From Desulfobacteraceae bacterium (GTDB lineage: Bacteria; Desulfobacterota; DSM-4660; Desulfatiglandales; B25-G16), in the NCBI GenBank assembly GCA_028572035.1, contig JAPVWE010000026.1, positions 1 through 10,602 on the forward strand: a stretch of 10,602 bases of DNA, read 5' to 3'. The position numbers and the translations under genes were made by a program. Positions within the stretch are counted from its first letter, which is position 1. Every line of letters begins with the position of its first letter. Positions 1 through 6,301 of this stretch are shown piece after piece. A model generated the notes under the pieces. It made no database searches. It had not been told where the DNA came from and saw only the letters and a program-made list of their open reading frames with translations.

Positions 1-164
1 CCTGGCGCGACGTGGTTTGAGTATGTGATTGCTTCTGCCACACTTGATGCCTGTTTTTCCATCACCGTATCTGTACAGGCCAGGTCTGGGCCAGGGATTG
101 CTTCGCTGTCGCTCGCAATGACAGGAATGGTAACGCTTTTCAAAAACCCTTGCGAAATTTGGGT
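1..164 (-). other. Doubtful open frame running off the left edge
   Basis: The minus strand is open from the window edge up to a TGA at 165-167. The only plausible starts near a protein-like stretch are ATG at 60-62 and GTG at 63-65, which would begin MEKQASSVAEAITYSNHVAP. The codons upstream of that read through the dispersed ATTGCGAG repeat at 94-122 (VIASDSEAI), which is probably not coding. The plus strand is also open over the same bases, from 1 to a TAA at 167-169, so the frame choice is not secure. No good Shine-Dalgarno sequence precedes the ATG. I do not recognise the peptide. It could be the start of the next minus-strand gene, the tail of a plus-strand gene, or noncoding. Confidence 0.15.
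94..122. repeat. Half copy of the ATTGCGAG/GCAATCTC dispersed repeat
   Basis: The bases read GGGATTGCTTCGCTGTCGCTCGCAATGAC. They match the right arm of the complete inverted repeat at 5446-5473, GAGATTGC followed by CTCGCAATGAC with a short GC-rich spacer. The matching left arm is not found nearby, so this looks like a solo arm or a decayed copy. Repeats of this kind are scattered between genes in many bacterial genomes. Confidence 0.7.
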
Positions 165-178
165 TCAATAATATCTAT

Positions 179-361
179 GGTAATGACAATTTCCTCCAGG
201 CGATATCTATAGGGCTCAGATGAAGGTGGTCAAATATTTGGGCTTTAACAGAGCATTTGCAGATTCCAAGGGACTTTGTGGAGCAAACCCCAAATATTTG
301 ACCACTGCACAACACGGTGGAATTTCCTTTGAGATATCGCCTTTCAGAAACACTCCTTACC
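179..361. repeat. Nested inverted repeat, possible MITE-like element
   Basis: Three pairs of inverted arms nest around one centre. GGTAA at 179-183 pairs with TTACC at 357-361. AGGCGATATCT at 198-208 pairs perfectly with AGATATCGCCT at 332-342. GTGGTCAAATATTTGGG at 226-242 pairs perfectly over 17 bases with 289-305. The outer two arm pairs are equally spaced on both sides, which argues against chance. The inner spacing differs (17 against 26 bases). The middle, 243-288, shows no gene. Each arm holds a small palindrome (GATATC, CAAATATTTG). A 66-codon minus-strand frame over 175-375 looks like a by-product of the palindrome and is not called. No transposase is present. It could be a non-autonomous mobile element or a large cruciform or RNA hairpin downstream of pssA. 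Confidence 0.6.
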
Positions 362-423
362 CTATTAACCATCAATGCCTCAACTTTTGAACGTTACTGA
401 TGAATTAGGACGCAGACCCGCCC

Positions 424-475
424 GCTTCCGAGTTCCGGTTTCCGAATTCCGGAATTCCGGAGAATCGGAAACTCG
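424..475. repeat. GC-rich imperfect palindrome, copy A
   Basis: This starts GCTTCCGAGT and ends GGAGAATCGGAAACTCG, with the palindrome CCGGAATTCCGG in the middle. The outer GAGTTCCG and CGGAAACTC can pair, giving an imperfect hairpin. The same opening (GCTTCCGAGT) and near-closing (GGAGAATCGG) occur at 2906-2969 before tsaB, so the two are probably copies of one repeat family with different interiors. Confidence 0.5.
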
Positions 476-480
476 CCCGA

Positions 481-497
481 GTCCCGCAGAGCGGGAC
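481..497. repeat. Perfect short hairpin GTCCCGC-AGA-GCGGGAC
   Basis: Seven perfectly paired GC-rich bases (481-487 with 491-497) enclose a three-base loop. It lies about 80 bases past the pssA stop in the direction of transcription. No run of T follows it on the minus strand, so a classic intrinsic terminator is not supported. It adjoins the GC-rich palindrome at 424-475 and may be part of the same repeat cluster. Confidence 0.5.
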
Positions 498-549
498 GAT
501 GGCGGGTAGGCCTAAAGTAAGTTAGAGCAAATCAACAACAGACTACGAA

Positions 550-571
550 CGACAATCAACTGACATTGTCG
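550..571 (-). terminator. Weak candidate terminator hairpin after pssA
   Basis: CGACAAT at 550-556 pairs with ATTGTCG at 565-571 around an eight-base loop. The hairpin begins six bases past the pssA stop codon. On the minus strand it is followed by T-rich but mixed sequence (TTCGTAGTCTGTTG), not a clean U tract. It could be a weak terminator or a 3' end stabilising hairpin for the operon transcript; the position supports this more than the sequence does. Confidence 0.3.
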
Positions 572-577
572 AGATTT

Positions 578-1384
578 TCATAATTTGCCTTCAAAACTCT
601 TTTCGCTTTTCGCAGGAGCGGAATTGATTGTTTGGTTAGCTGCCTTTGCACGTGTACGAGCGCGGTGATAGAGCGTTATTGCAGGACCTGAAATAACATA
701 CATGGTAGAGAAAAGGAATAACATCAAGGGTGGCTTATAAGCCACAACAATAAAGAGGAGAACAGTAGCTACCAGGACATTGAAGGGCTTTTGCTTGAAA
801 AGCTCAAGCTCTTTAAAACTAAGATAATCGATTGTGCTAACCATAAGAAATGATAGGAGATAAATGGTGCTTATAATAACAGCATGTTTGTTTTCCGTAA
901 GGCCACCCAAAAAATTTATGAAAAGCACGAGGGTGGCAATAAAGATAGCTGCTGCAGGGATAGGTAATCCCTTAAAGTGGCGAGATTCGAGATCGTTCTT
1001 TTGAATATTGAACCTGGCAAGCCTCAAGGCACCGCAGATAATGTACAAAAAGACAGCAAGCCAACCAAATCTTCCAAATGGTTCCAGGGACCACTGAAAG
1101 GCCAGTAATCCAGGAGCAACACCAAAGGCAACCAGATCTGATAGAGAATCATACTCGGCACCGAATTGGCTGGTTGCTTTGGCAAAGCGGGCAATTTTTC
1201 CATCTAATCCGTCGAATATAGCAGCGATAAGAATGGCAATGGCTGCAGCATCGTATCTGCCTTGGATAGCAGCAATAATGGCATAGAATCCACCAAATAG
1301 GCAGCAGGAGGTAAATAGACTGGGAAGGATGTATATCCCCTTCTTATTCCTCTTTCTTGATCTATTTCTTGTTTTCACTCTCAC
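578..1384 (-). CDS. pssA: CDP-diacylglycerol--serine O-phosphatidyltransferase (phosphatidylserine synthase)
   Basis: This integral membrane enzyme joins CDP-diacylglycerol to L-serine, giving phosphatidylserine and CMP. The 268-residue protein carries the full CDP-alcohol phosphotransferase motif DGxxAR-x8-G-x3-D-x3-D, with D61, G62, A65, R66, G75, D79 and D83, plus D58 as usual for this family. These Asp residues bind the metal and CDP group. The basic N-terminus (residues 2-15) leads into GIYILPSLFT, the typical opening of the membrane-type (Bacillus-like) PssA. Several hydrophobic spans follow, including roughly 45-60, 95-120, 140-157, 168-185 and 200-232. The start is GTG; there is no ATG nearby, and a second GTG at codon 3 is possible. 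The first 23 bases overlap the end of psd, so translation is probably coupled. Both enzymes act in sequence in phosphatidylethanolamine synthesis, with CdsA upstream supplying the substrate. Confidence 0.95.
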   Translation of the reverse strand: MRVKTRNRSRKRNKKGIYILPSLFTSCCLFGGFYAIIAAIQGRYDAAAIAILIAAIFDGLDGKIARFAKATSQFGAEYDSLSDLVAFGVAPGLLAFQWSLEPFGRFGWLAVFLYIICGALRLARFNIQKNDLESRHFKGLPIPAAAIFIATLVLFINFLGGLTENKHAVIISTIYLLSFLMVSTIDYLSFKELELFKQKPFNVLVATVLLFIVVAYKPPLMLFLFSTMYVISGPAITLYHRARTRAKAANQTINSAPAKSEKSFEGKL

Positions 1385-2039
1385 TAAGATAACCTATAAT
1401 TGTTTGACCAGCCTTAACTTTTTCCCCTTTCTTGACCGTGAGTGTGCTATCAGCTGGAAGATAGAGCTCAAGCCGTGATCCGAACCTGATGAGGCCAAAT
1501 CTCTGACCGGTCTCTACATAATCTCCTTTCTTAACCCAACAGACGATCCTCCTGGCGATGAGACCGGCGATCTGAACAAATACAACCTTTCTTTTGTTAT
1601 CTGTTTCTAAGGTTACGATATTACGCTCATTGCAGAGAGAGGCCTTATCCCTGTTGGCTGAAAAGAATTTTCCTGGGTGATAAGATAGGTGGGCAATGTT
1701 ACCTCTCACGGGGATCCTGTTAATATGGGCGTTAAAGATTGACATGAAGATGCTTATCTTTATCGCCTTACCTTCAAAGTGATTGTCTCCATTATTTAGT
1801 TTCTCTATTGATAGTACCTTTCCATCTGCTGGGGTAAGAATTGCCTTTTCCGGGGCTAAATGGGATCTGGCTGGGTCTCGAAAAAAATAGATGGTGAGCA
1901 AGGTTAATACTGCCAGAAAAATGGATAAAAGCTCCCAGTCAAGAGCTAAGAGGATAGATGTCAGCCCTATCCCAATGATAATAAAAGGAATTCCTTCCCA
2001 GGCAACTGGCAGCTTATTGTGTACCTTTTTTTGGCTCAA
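1362..2039 (-). CDS. psd: Phosphatidylserine decarboxylase proenzyme, short single-GS type
   Basis: This enzyme decarboxylates phosphatidylserine to phosphatidylethanolamine, using a pyruvoyl group made by self-cleavage. At 225 residues it belongs to the short class (about 200-230 residues) rather than the longer E. coli form with LGST. The motif RFGSR at residues 185-189 marks cleavage between G187 and S188; S188 becomes the pyruvoyl group of the small chain. PADGKV (residues 70-75, D72) and FNAHINR (H105) are the conserved Asp and His expected to support cleavage. One or two membrane spans lie at about 18-53, followed by the conserved FFRDP. The start is TTG at 2037-2039: an in-frame TGA lies immediately before it, and no ATG or GTG occurs in the next stretch. 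AGGG about ten bases upstream is a weak ribosome site. The gene overlaps pssA by 23 bases. Confidence 0.94.
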   Translation of the reverse strand: MSQKKVHNKLPVAWEGIPFIIIGIGLTSILLALDWELLSIFLAVLTLLTIYFFRDPARSHLAPEKAILTPADGKVLSIEKLNNGDNHFEGKAIKISIFMSIFNAHINRIPVRGNIAHLSYHPGKFFSANRDKASLCNERNIVTLETDNKRKVVFVQIAGLIARRIVCWVKKGDYVETGQRFGLIRFGSRLELYLPADSTLTVKKGEKVKAGQTIIGYLSESENKK

Positions 2040-2127
2040 TCAGTCAAATCCCTGTAAAATGATTAATGTCCTCTTGTAGATTTTAGCGTTTAGTATAAAT
2101 TTCCTAATTTGTCAATATAACTTTGAA

Positions 2128-2210
2128 AAGTGCCTAAAGTTAGAAGTGCCTAAAGTTGGCAAATAAACTTGAGTATTCTAACATCTAACTCTGCTAACTT
2201 TAGCTCACTT
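2128..2210. repeat. GCCTAAAGTTAG repeat cluster spanning the tsaB stop
   Basis: AAGTGCCTAAAGTT occurs twice in tandem, at 2128-2141 and 2144-2157 (period 16). An inverted near-copy, CTAACTTTAGCTCACTT at 2194-2210, covers the last codons and stop of tsaB. The first arm (2128-2143) and 2194-2210 could pair over about 15 bases. The intervening sequence adds further CTAAC words. A related word, GCCTAAAGTAAGTTAG, lies at 510-525 after pssA. On the minus strand the fold would sit between tsaB and psd. No U tract follows, so a repeat family is more likely than a terminator. Confidence 0.6.
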
Positions 2211-2889
2211 TCTTTGGTAAGCGTATATCGGCTTCTCTGAGATAGATGGGAATAAGCTCGCTCAGGCTGTCTGAGTCCCCTTGTTTGAGTCTTCTCAATC
2301 CTAGAATACCCACGGATGAGGCCTTAAGGTTCCAGAAATTCGCAGGTGCCAATAACCCTTTTCCCCCCAGTTGTTGTTCTAAGATTGCACCTTGACCGGG
2401 AAGATCATTTCCAATAAAAACTGTTTTGTTTTCAATTATGGAACCAAGGTCCCCAATGCTGAGACAGGTGTCTTGTTTAAGCCTCGATAGGTGGCCATCA
2501 GAACTCCACCTGAACAGGGCGGTAAAGATCTCCCCTTTCCGTGAAGTCACAAGAGGGCAGATATCTTCTTTTAAATAAGGGAGCTGGCTGGCCATAGCTA
2601 ACAGTGTGGGGACGCCAATTATTGGTATAGAAAGGCATTGAGCGAGTCCCTTGACAACGGCGAGCCCTATTCTGATACCGGTAAAGCTCCCTGGTCCCAA
2701 GGCAACGATCACGCCATCCAATTCTTGAGGCACGGAGTCGACCTTAATGAATAGGTCATCTATGGCTGGCATCAGATTGCTAAAGTGACTTGGCCCGGAA
2801 GGAAGGATATATTCACCTAAGAGAATTCCATCCTTCATTACTGCCAGGCTGTACTGGTTTGTTGAGGTATTTATGGAAAGGGTATTCAA
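2200..2889 (-). CDS. tsaB: tRNA threonylcarbamoyladenosine biosynthesis protein TsaB
   Basis: TsaB (YeaZ) is a cytoplasmic partner of the TsaD/TsaE complex that places the threonylcarbamoyl group on A37 of ANN-decoding tRNAs. It has the ASKHA-like fold but is not the catalytic subunit. The 229 residues show the family marks in order: an N-terminal strand LSINTST (residues 4-10), SHFSNLMPAID (34-44), the diagnostic GPGSFTGIRIG (65-75), SRKGEIFTAL (116-125) and PIYLREA (214-220). The usual AIDTS is SINTS here, so Asp is replaced by Asn at residue 7. The start is TTG at 2887-2889, placed by the family N-terminus; no ATG or GTG exists in frame between the upstream stop at 2947-2949 and this codon. 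No Shine-Dalgarno sequence is visible. Repeat-like sequence (CGATTTTCGATTG) abuts the start codon, suggesting the original leader was replaced. Confidence 0.92.
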   Translation of the reverse strand: MNTLSINTSTNQYSLAVMKDGILLGEYILPSGPSHFSNLMPAIDDLFIKVDSVPQELDGVIVALGPGSFTGIRIGLAVVKGLAQCLSIPIIGVPTLLAMASQLPYLKEDICPLVTSRKGEIFTALFRWSSDGHLSRLKQDTCLSIGDLGSIIENKTVFIGNDLPGQGAILEQQLGGKGLLAPANFWNLKASSVGILGLRRLKQGDSDSLSELIPIYLREADIRLPKKVS

Positions 2890-2905
2890 TTGTCGATTTT
2901 CGATT

Positions 2906-2969
2906 GCTTCCGAGTCCCGCCCCGTCCCGGGATCTCTTTGGGAGGATCACTTCGGGAGAATCGGGGACT
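2906..2969. repeat. GC-rich imperfect palindrome, copy B
   Basis: This begins GCTTCCGAGT and ends GGGAGAATCGGGGACT, the same borders as the sequence at 424-475. AGTCCC near the left end can pair with GGGACT at the right end, with further G/C-rich pairing inside (CCCGTCCCGGG). It lies 16 bases upstream of the tsaB TTG start and would fold in the tsaB leader on the minus-strand transcript. Confidence 0.5.
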
Positions 2970-2989
2970 ATTTGATATTGAAGACTTTA

Positions 2990-3068
2990 AGCCACCAAGG
3001 CACCAACAATTGAAAATTGACAATTGAAAATTTACAATTGGAATTAGTGTCTTGGTGTCTTAGTGGCT
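2990..3068. repeat. Inverted repeat with AATTGA-rich core, between rseP and tsaB
   Basis: AGCCACCAAGGCACCAA at 2990-3006 and TTGGTGTCTTAGTGGCT at 3052-3068 are inverted copies matching at 15 of 17 bases. The 45-base middle is made of CAATTG/GAAAATTG words (3007-3042). Related words continue outside it, TTCAATTTTCAATCTTGA at 3080-3097, up to the rseP stop. The AATTGA core resembles the block at 10239-10284 before rpsB. This looks like a composite dispersed repeat inserted between two operon genes. It contains no gene. Confidence 0.65.
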
Positions 3069-3098
3069 GATTAGTTACCTTCAATTTTCAATCTTGAC

Positions 3099-4175
3099 TT
3101 ATTTGGTTATTATTCTTAGCAGATCATTGTAAAAGACGATGGCCATTAATAGGATAAGAATGAAAAAACCTATCTTCTGGGCCATCTCCCTTTTCTTGAT
3201 ACTTATGGGTTTTCTTATTACGATCTCTATCAAACAGAAAAGGATCATCCCGCCATCCAGAACTGGTACTGGCAAAAGATTCAAGATGGCCAGATTGATG
3301 CTTATAATAGCCATAAGGGGCAGGAGGTAACTTACATTTTCCCTTGCTAAATTCCCTGTTAGCTGTCCAATCATGATGGGTCCACCGAGTGTTTTAAGCG
3401 GAACGACGCCTTGAAATAGCTTTACAATTGTAAGAAAAGTTAAGTATGTTATTTCCCAGGTCTTTTCCCCTCCCTTCTTAATCGCCTGGAAAGGATTTAA
3501 TTGTAATTTCTCTATGTTTCCGCTAGCCACGATTCCTATTAGTGCTGATTTGATCTCTTCGCCAAAGATGTTTTTGACAGTCTCCTCTTTCGGAAAAACA
3601 ATTGTTGAGATCCTTTTGCCTTCCCTCATGATTACCATTGTTATTCCTTTGCCCGAACTCTTTTCTATAAATTTTCTAATATCCTTCCATTCATCGATTT
3701 TCTTGTCCTCGATATATTCGATAAGATCACCTTTTAGTATTCCAGCCTCATCTGCAGGGGAGTTGGGTCTAACGTGGCCAACTTCGGCAGTCATGATAGG
3801 GTAACCTGATAGCAAGTAGATGCCACAAAAAAGAAGGAAGGCCAAAAGGAAATTAAATATTGGGCCAGCGGCTGCAATGGCAATCCTATTTAATACAGGC
3901 TGCTCAGAAAAAGATCGGTGAGCCTCTTCTGGGGCTATCTCTTCATCATCATTTTCACCCAACATCTTAACGTAACCGCCAAGAGGAAGGGCTGAGATTA
4001 CATACTCAGTTTCTCCTACCTTTTTTCCTATAAGTTTAGGGCCAAAGCCAAGGGAAAACTTAAGGACCATAACCTTGAACAATTTGGCTAAGAGAAAATG
4101 CCCGAACTCATGGAAGAAGATCAGGATACCAAGGACAATGACGAATGGAATTATGTAATATAACACGGTGCTCAT
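3099..4175 (-). CDS. rseP: RIP site-2 metalloprotease RseP
   Basis: RseP is an inner-membrane zinc protease that cuts anti-sigma factors or signal-peptide remnants inside the membrane. The 358-residue protein has HEFGH at residues 22-26 in the first membrane span (zinc ligands H22 and H26, catalytic E23), LGGYVKMLGE at 65-74 and AGPIFNFLLAF at 103-113. A single PDZ domain spans about 130-195 (PADEAGILKGD). NLLPVPVLDGG at 299-309 supplies the third zinc ligand D307. A last membrane span lies at about 334-350. E. coli RseP (about 450 residues) has two PDZ domains, so this is the shorter single-PDZ form common outside the gammaproteobacteria. The ATG start lies one base past the dxr stop, implying coupled translation. 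No anti-sigma or sigma gene is in view, so the substrate is unknown. Confidence 0.95.
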   Translation of the reverse strand: MSTVLYYIIPFVIVLGILIFFHEFGHFLLAKLFKVMVLKFSLGFGPKLIGKKVGETEYVISALPLGGYVKMLGENDDEEIAPEEAHRSFSEQPVLNRIAIAAAGPIFNFLLAFLLFCGIYLLSGYPIMTAEVGHVRPNSPADEAGILKGDLIEYIEDKKIDEWKDIRKFIEKSSGKGITMVIMREGKRISTIVFPKEETVKNIFGEEIKSALIGIVASGNIEKLQLNPFQAIKKGGEKTWEITYLTFLTIVKLFQGVVPLKTLGGPIMIGQLTGNLARENVSYLLPLMAIISINLAILNLLPVPVLDGGMILFCLIEIVIRKPISIKKREMAQKIGFFILILLMAIVFYNDLLRIITK

Positions 4176-4176
4176 A

Positions 4177-5343
4177 CTACTTTCCCACCATCTTTTCCAA
4201 AAATTCTTTTGCCCTTGATTTAGCCCATTGATCTGCCTCGATAGCCTGATCGATGCTATTAATGGGAACTATGTCATGTTTCTCCATGGTTTTTTCAATA
4301 ATTTGAGGGATCTCTAGAAAACCTGTCTTTCCTTCCAAAAAGGCGTTGACAGCTATTTCATTAGCTCCGTTTAGAATAGCTGGCATACTTTCTCCTATTT
4401 TTCCTGCAGCAAGGGCTAAGTCCAGACATCTGAATGTCTTCCTATCAGGTTTTCCAAAACTCAGTGTTCCTATATCTGAGAGGTCTAATGATGCCAGCTC
4501 ACCCTTAAGGTGCCTGGGATAAGAGAGGGCATACGATATTGGTATTCTCATGTCCGGGGAAGCCAGTTGTGCAATAATAGAGCCATCCATATACTCGACC
4601 ATGGAATGTATGATGCTTTGTGGGTGGAGAAGGATCTCTATTTGATCCATCTCCACGTCAAAAAGCCATTTTGCCTCGATTGCCTCCATCCCCTTATTCA
4701 TCAAAGTTGCTGAATCTATACTTATTTTCCGACCCATTCTCCAATTTGGGTGTTTTAGTGCCTCTTTGGGAGTAACCGTGGATAATCTCTCTGTAGAGAA
4801 ATCCTTAAATGGTCCGCCAGATCCTGTCAGGATGATCCTTTTCAGATCTTCTCTCCTGTGTCCTTGGATGGATTGCTGTATTGCACTGTGTTCACTGTCA
4901 ATGGGGAATATGTTTGTTTCCCTCTTTCTTGATTCCTTTGTCAGCAAAGATCCTGCAATCACCAATGTCTCTTTATTAGCCAGGGCAACATCCTTGCCGG
5001 CAGTTATGGCTGAAAATGTTGGAAGTAGACCAGAGGCCCCGCTCATTGCTGCTATAGTAATATCTACGTCTGAAAGGATCGCTATCTCGACATAGCCTTC
5101 GGTTCCATATAGAATCTCTGTGTTTGGCGTATTGTTCAGCCTGCTTTTCAGCTCATTAGCAAGGTCAGCATTAATAACCGCTGCAAAGCGTGGCTTAAAT
5201 TCCTTTATCTGATTTAAAAGGAGTTCTATATTTTTTCCGGCACCAAGCGCTACAATCCGGTATCTCTCTGGGTTTGCCTTAATAACCTTGAGTGAATTAA
5301 CGCCTATATAACCAGTAGAGCCCAGAAGGCATATATTCTTCAA
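4177..5343 (-). CDS. dxr: 1-deoxy-D-xylulose 5-phosphate reductoisomerase
   Basis: Dxr converts DXP to 2-C-methyl-D-erythritol 4-phosphate with NADPH, the committed step of the MEP isoprenoid pathway. The 388 residues match the usual length. GSTGYIG at 8-14 is the NADPH loop, and ALANKETLV at 120-128 is conserved. The metal ligands are D149 and E151 (in PIDSEHSA) and E220 (in NKGMEAIEAKW), which match E. coli D150, E152 and E231. GSGGPF at 174-179 and KHPNWRMG at 197-204 (H198, W201) form substrate-binding and flap parts. The start is TTG at 5341-5343, supported by AAGGAG eight bases upstream and by the family N-terminus. Its product feeds UppS through IPP. A palindromic repeat separates it from cdsA. 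Confidence 0.96.
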   Translation of the reverse strand: MKNICLLGSTGYIGVNSLKVIKANPERYRIVALGAGKNIELLLNQIKEFKPRFAAVINADLANELKSRLNNTPNTEILYGTEGYVEIAILSDVDITIAAMSGASGLLPTFSAITAGKDVALANKETLVIAGSLLTKESRKRETNIFPIDSEHSAIQQSIQGHRREDLKRIILTGSGGPFKDFSTERLSTVTPKEALKHPNWRMGRKISIDSATLMNKGMEAIEAKWLFDVEMDQIEILLHPQSIIHSMVEYMDGSIIAQLASPDMRIPISYALSYPRHLKGELASLDLSDIGTLSFGKPDRKTFRCLDLALAAGKIGESMPAILNGANEIAVNAFLEGKTGFLEIPQIIEKTMEKHDIVPINSIDQAIEADQWAKSRAKEFLEKMVGK

Positions 5344-5351
5344 AAAAATAG

Positions 5352-5357
5352 CTCCTT
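5352..5357 (-). promoter_or_regulatory. Shine-Dalgarno site that fixes the dxr TTG start
   Basis: AAGGAG on the minus strand lies eight bases before the TTG of dxr, separated by CTATTTTT. It is the strongest reason to accept TTG as the start, because no ATG or GTG precedes the NADPH loop at a usable distance. Confidence 0.75.
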
Positions 5358-5404
5358 ATAAACCCGACAAACACTAATGCAAACGCATTGAGTTTTATTA
5401 CCCC

Positions 5405-5473
5405 GTCATTGCGAGCCCTAAGGGCGTGGCAATCTCTTTCGCTATGAGATTGCTTCGCTTCACTCGCAATGAC
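5405..5473. repeat. Complete ATTGCGAG palindromic repeat between cdsA and dxr
   Basis: GTCATTGCGAG (5405-5415) and GCAATCTC (5429-5436) on the left mirror GAGATTGC (5446-5453) and CTCGCAATGAC (5463-5473) on the right. All 19 listed arm bases pair perfectly; the bases between the two arm segments pair poorly. A nine-base loop, TTTCGCTAT, separates the halves. The right half recurs alone at 94-122. The hairpin would form in the transcript between cdsA and dxr, but no T run follows it on the minus strand. It is a dispersed intergenic repeat, MITE-like in shape, with no coding capacity. Confidence 0.75.
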
Positions 5474-5494
5474 ATTTGAATTACTGCGTTTGTA

Positions 5495-6286
5495 TTAGTA
5501 GTTCAAATATATATATAGGACAGGGATCGCAAAAAGCAGGCCATCTATTCTGTCCAGCATACCTCCATGTCCTGGTAAAATCCTACCACTATCCTTTATA
5601 TTTGACATTCTCTTTAGCATAGATTCTGCTAAGTCGCCAACCTGTCCACTGATCCCTATTGCTACACCTAATACCATAATAGAGCTAAGAGATAAAGAGG
5701 GAAAGAACAACCAGGCAAAGATACCGGCACTAACTACGTTTGCTATTAAACCCCCTAAGGTGCCTTCCCAGGTTTTAAAAGGACTTATCTGGGTTAGTTT
5801 GTGCCTTCCGAAAAGCCTCCCCACGTAAAAGGAACAGGTGTCACCAGCAAAAATAACAGCCAAGATGAAAAAGACCCACATTTGGCCCTGAGGAAGCCTT
5901 GCAATTAATGCAAGAAAGGCCAGGGGCAGACAGATATAAAATGGCCCCAAAATTATCTGTCCTATATCACCCATTTTGGGGTGACCTTTCGAATAGCCGG
6001 ATATAGACAAGGCTAAAGGGAAGATAACAAAAAGCGGGAATATTGCTATATAAAAAAGGTCTTTACCTAAGAGAGAGAAAAAAAGCAAAGCGGTCAAGAG
6101 ATAATTAAGGAAGACAGTCTTTTCTGCTGTCTTAGGCCTTACCATCGCATAAAATTCATGCAAACTTACCAATGCTGCAAACAGGATTAGAATGGTAAAG
6201 ATCCAGGAAGGGGCAAAATAAATGATTCCAATTAGAAAAGGTATGCTAACAAAGGTTGTTATTACCCGCTTCGTATGTATTGTCAT
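5495..6286 (-). CDS. cdsA: Phosphatidate cytidylyltransferase (CDP-diacylglycerol synthase)
   Basis: CdsA is a multi-span membrane enzyme that makes CDP-diacylglycerol from phosphatidate and CTP, the branch point for all glycerophospholipids. The 263 residues end with the full family signature at S222-D248: S-x-L-K-R, K231-D232, then GHGG (239-242) and DRID (245-248), whose acidic residues bind Mg2+. FAGDTCSFYVGRLFGRHK (146-163) and SPFKTWEG (168-175) are also typical. Hydrophobic spans cover about 10-45, 57-72, 78-97, 110-130, 136-150, 176-195, 201-215 and 249-262. The ATG start lies 15 bases after the uppS stop; only an A-rich stretch precedes it, with no clear ribosome site. It supplies PssA, encoded further down the same cluster. 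Confidence 0.95.
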   Translation of the reverse strand: MTIHTKRVITTFVSIPFLIGIIYFAPSWIFTILILFAALVSLHEFYAMVRPKTAEKTVFLNYLLTALLFFSLLGKDLFYIAIFPLFVIFPLALSISGYSKGHPKMGDIGQIILGPFYICLPLAFLALIARLPQGQMWVFFILAVIFAGDTCSFYVGRLFGRHKLTQISPFKTWEGTLGGLIANVVSAGIFAWLFFPSLSLSSIMVLGVAIGISGQVGDLAESMLKRMSNIKDSGRILPGHGGMLDRIDGLLFAIPVLYIYLNY

Positions 6287-6301
6287 TTTTTAGCTTTTTT
6301 C

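Noticed and set aside
175..375. Open frame of 66 codons on the minus strand
   Set aside because: It lies almost exactly on the nested inverted repeat, shows no recognisable protein pattern and has no ribosome site; it is most likely a by-product of the palindrome.
424..497. GC-rich hairpins as the operon terminator
   Set aside because: The stems are strong but no run of T follows on the transcribed strand, and one copy of the same repeat sits in the tsaB leader where a terminator would be harmful.
2092..2115. TTGACA and TATACT as a psd promoter
   Set aside because: Both words are good on the minus strand, but they are only 12 bases apart, too short for a standard sigma-70 promoter.
3514..3804. 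Plus-strand frame of 96 codons inside rseP
   Set aside because: It is entirely inside the confident rseP gene on the opposite strand and shows no family features.
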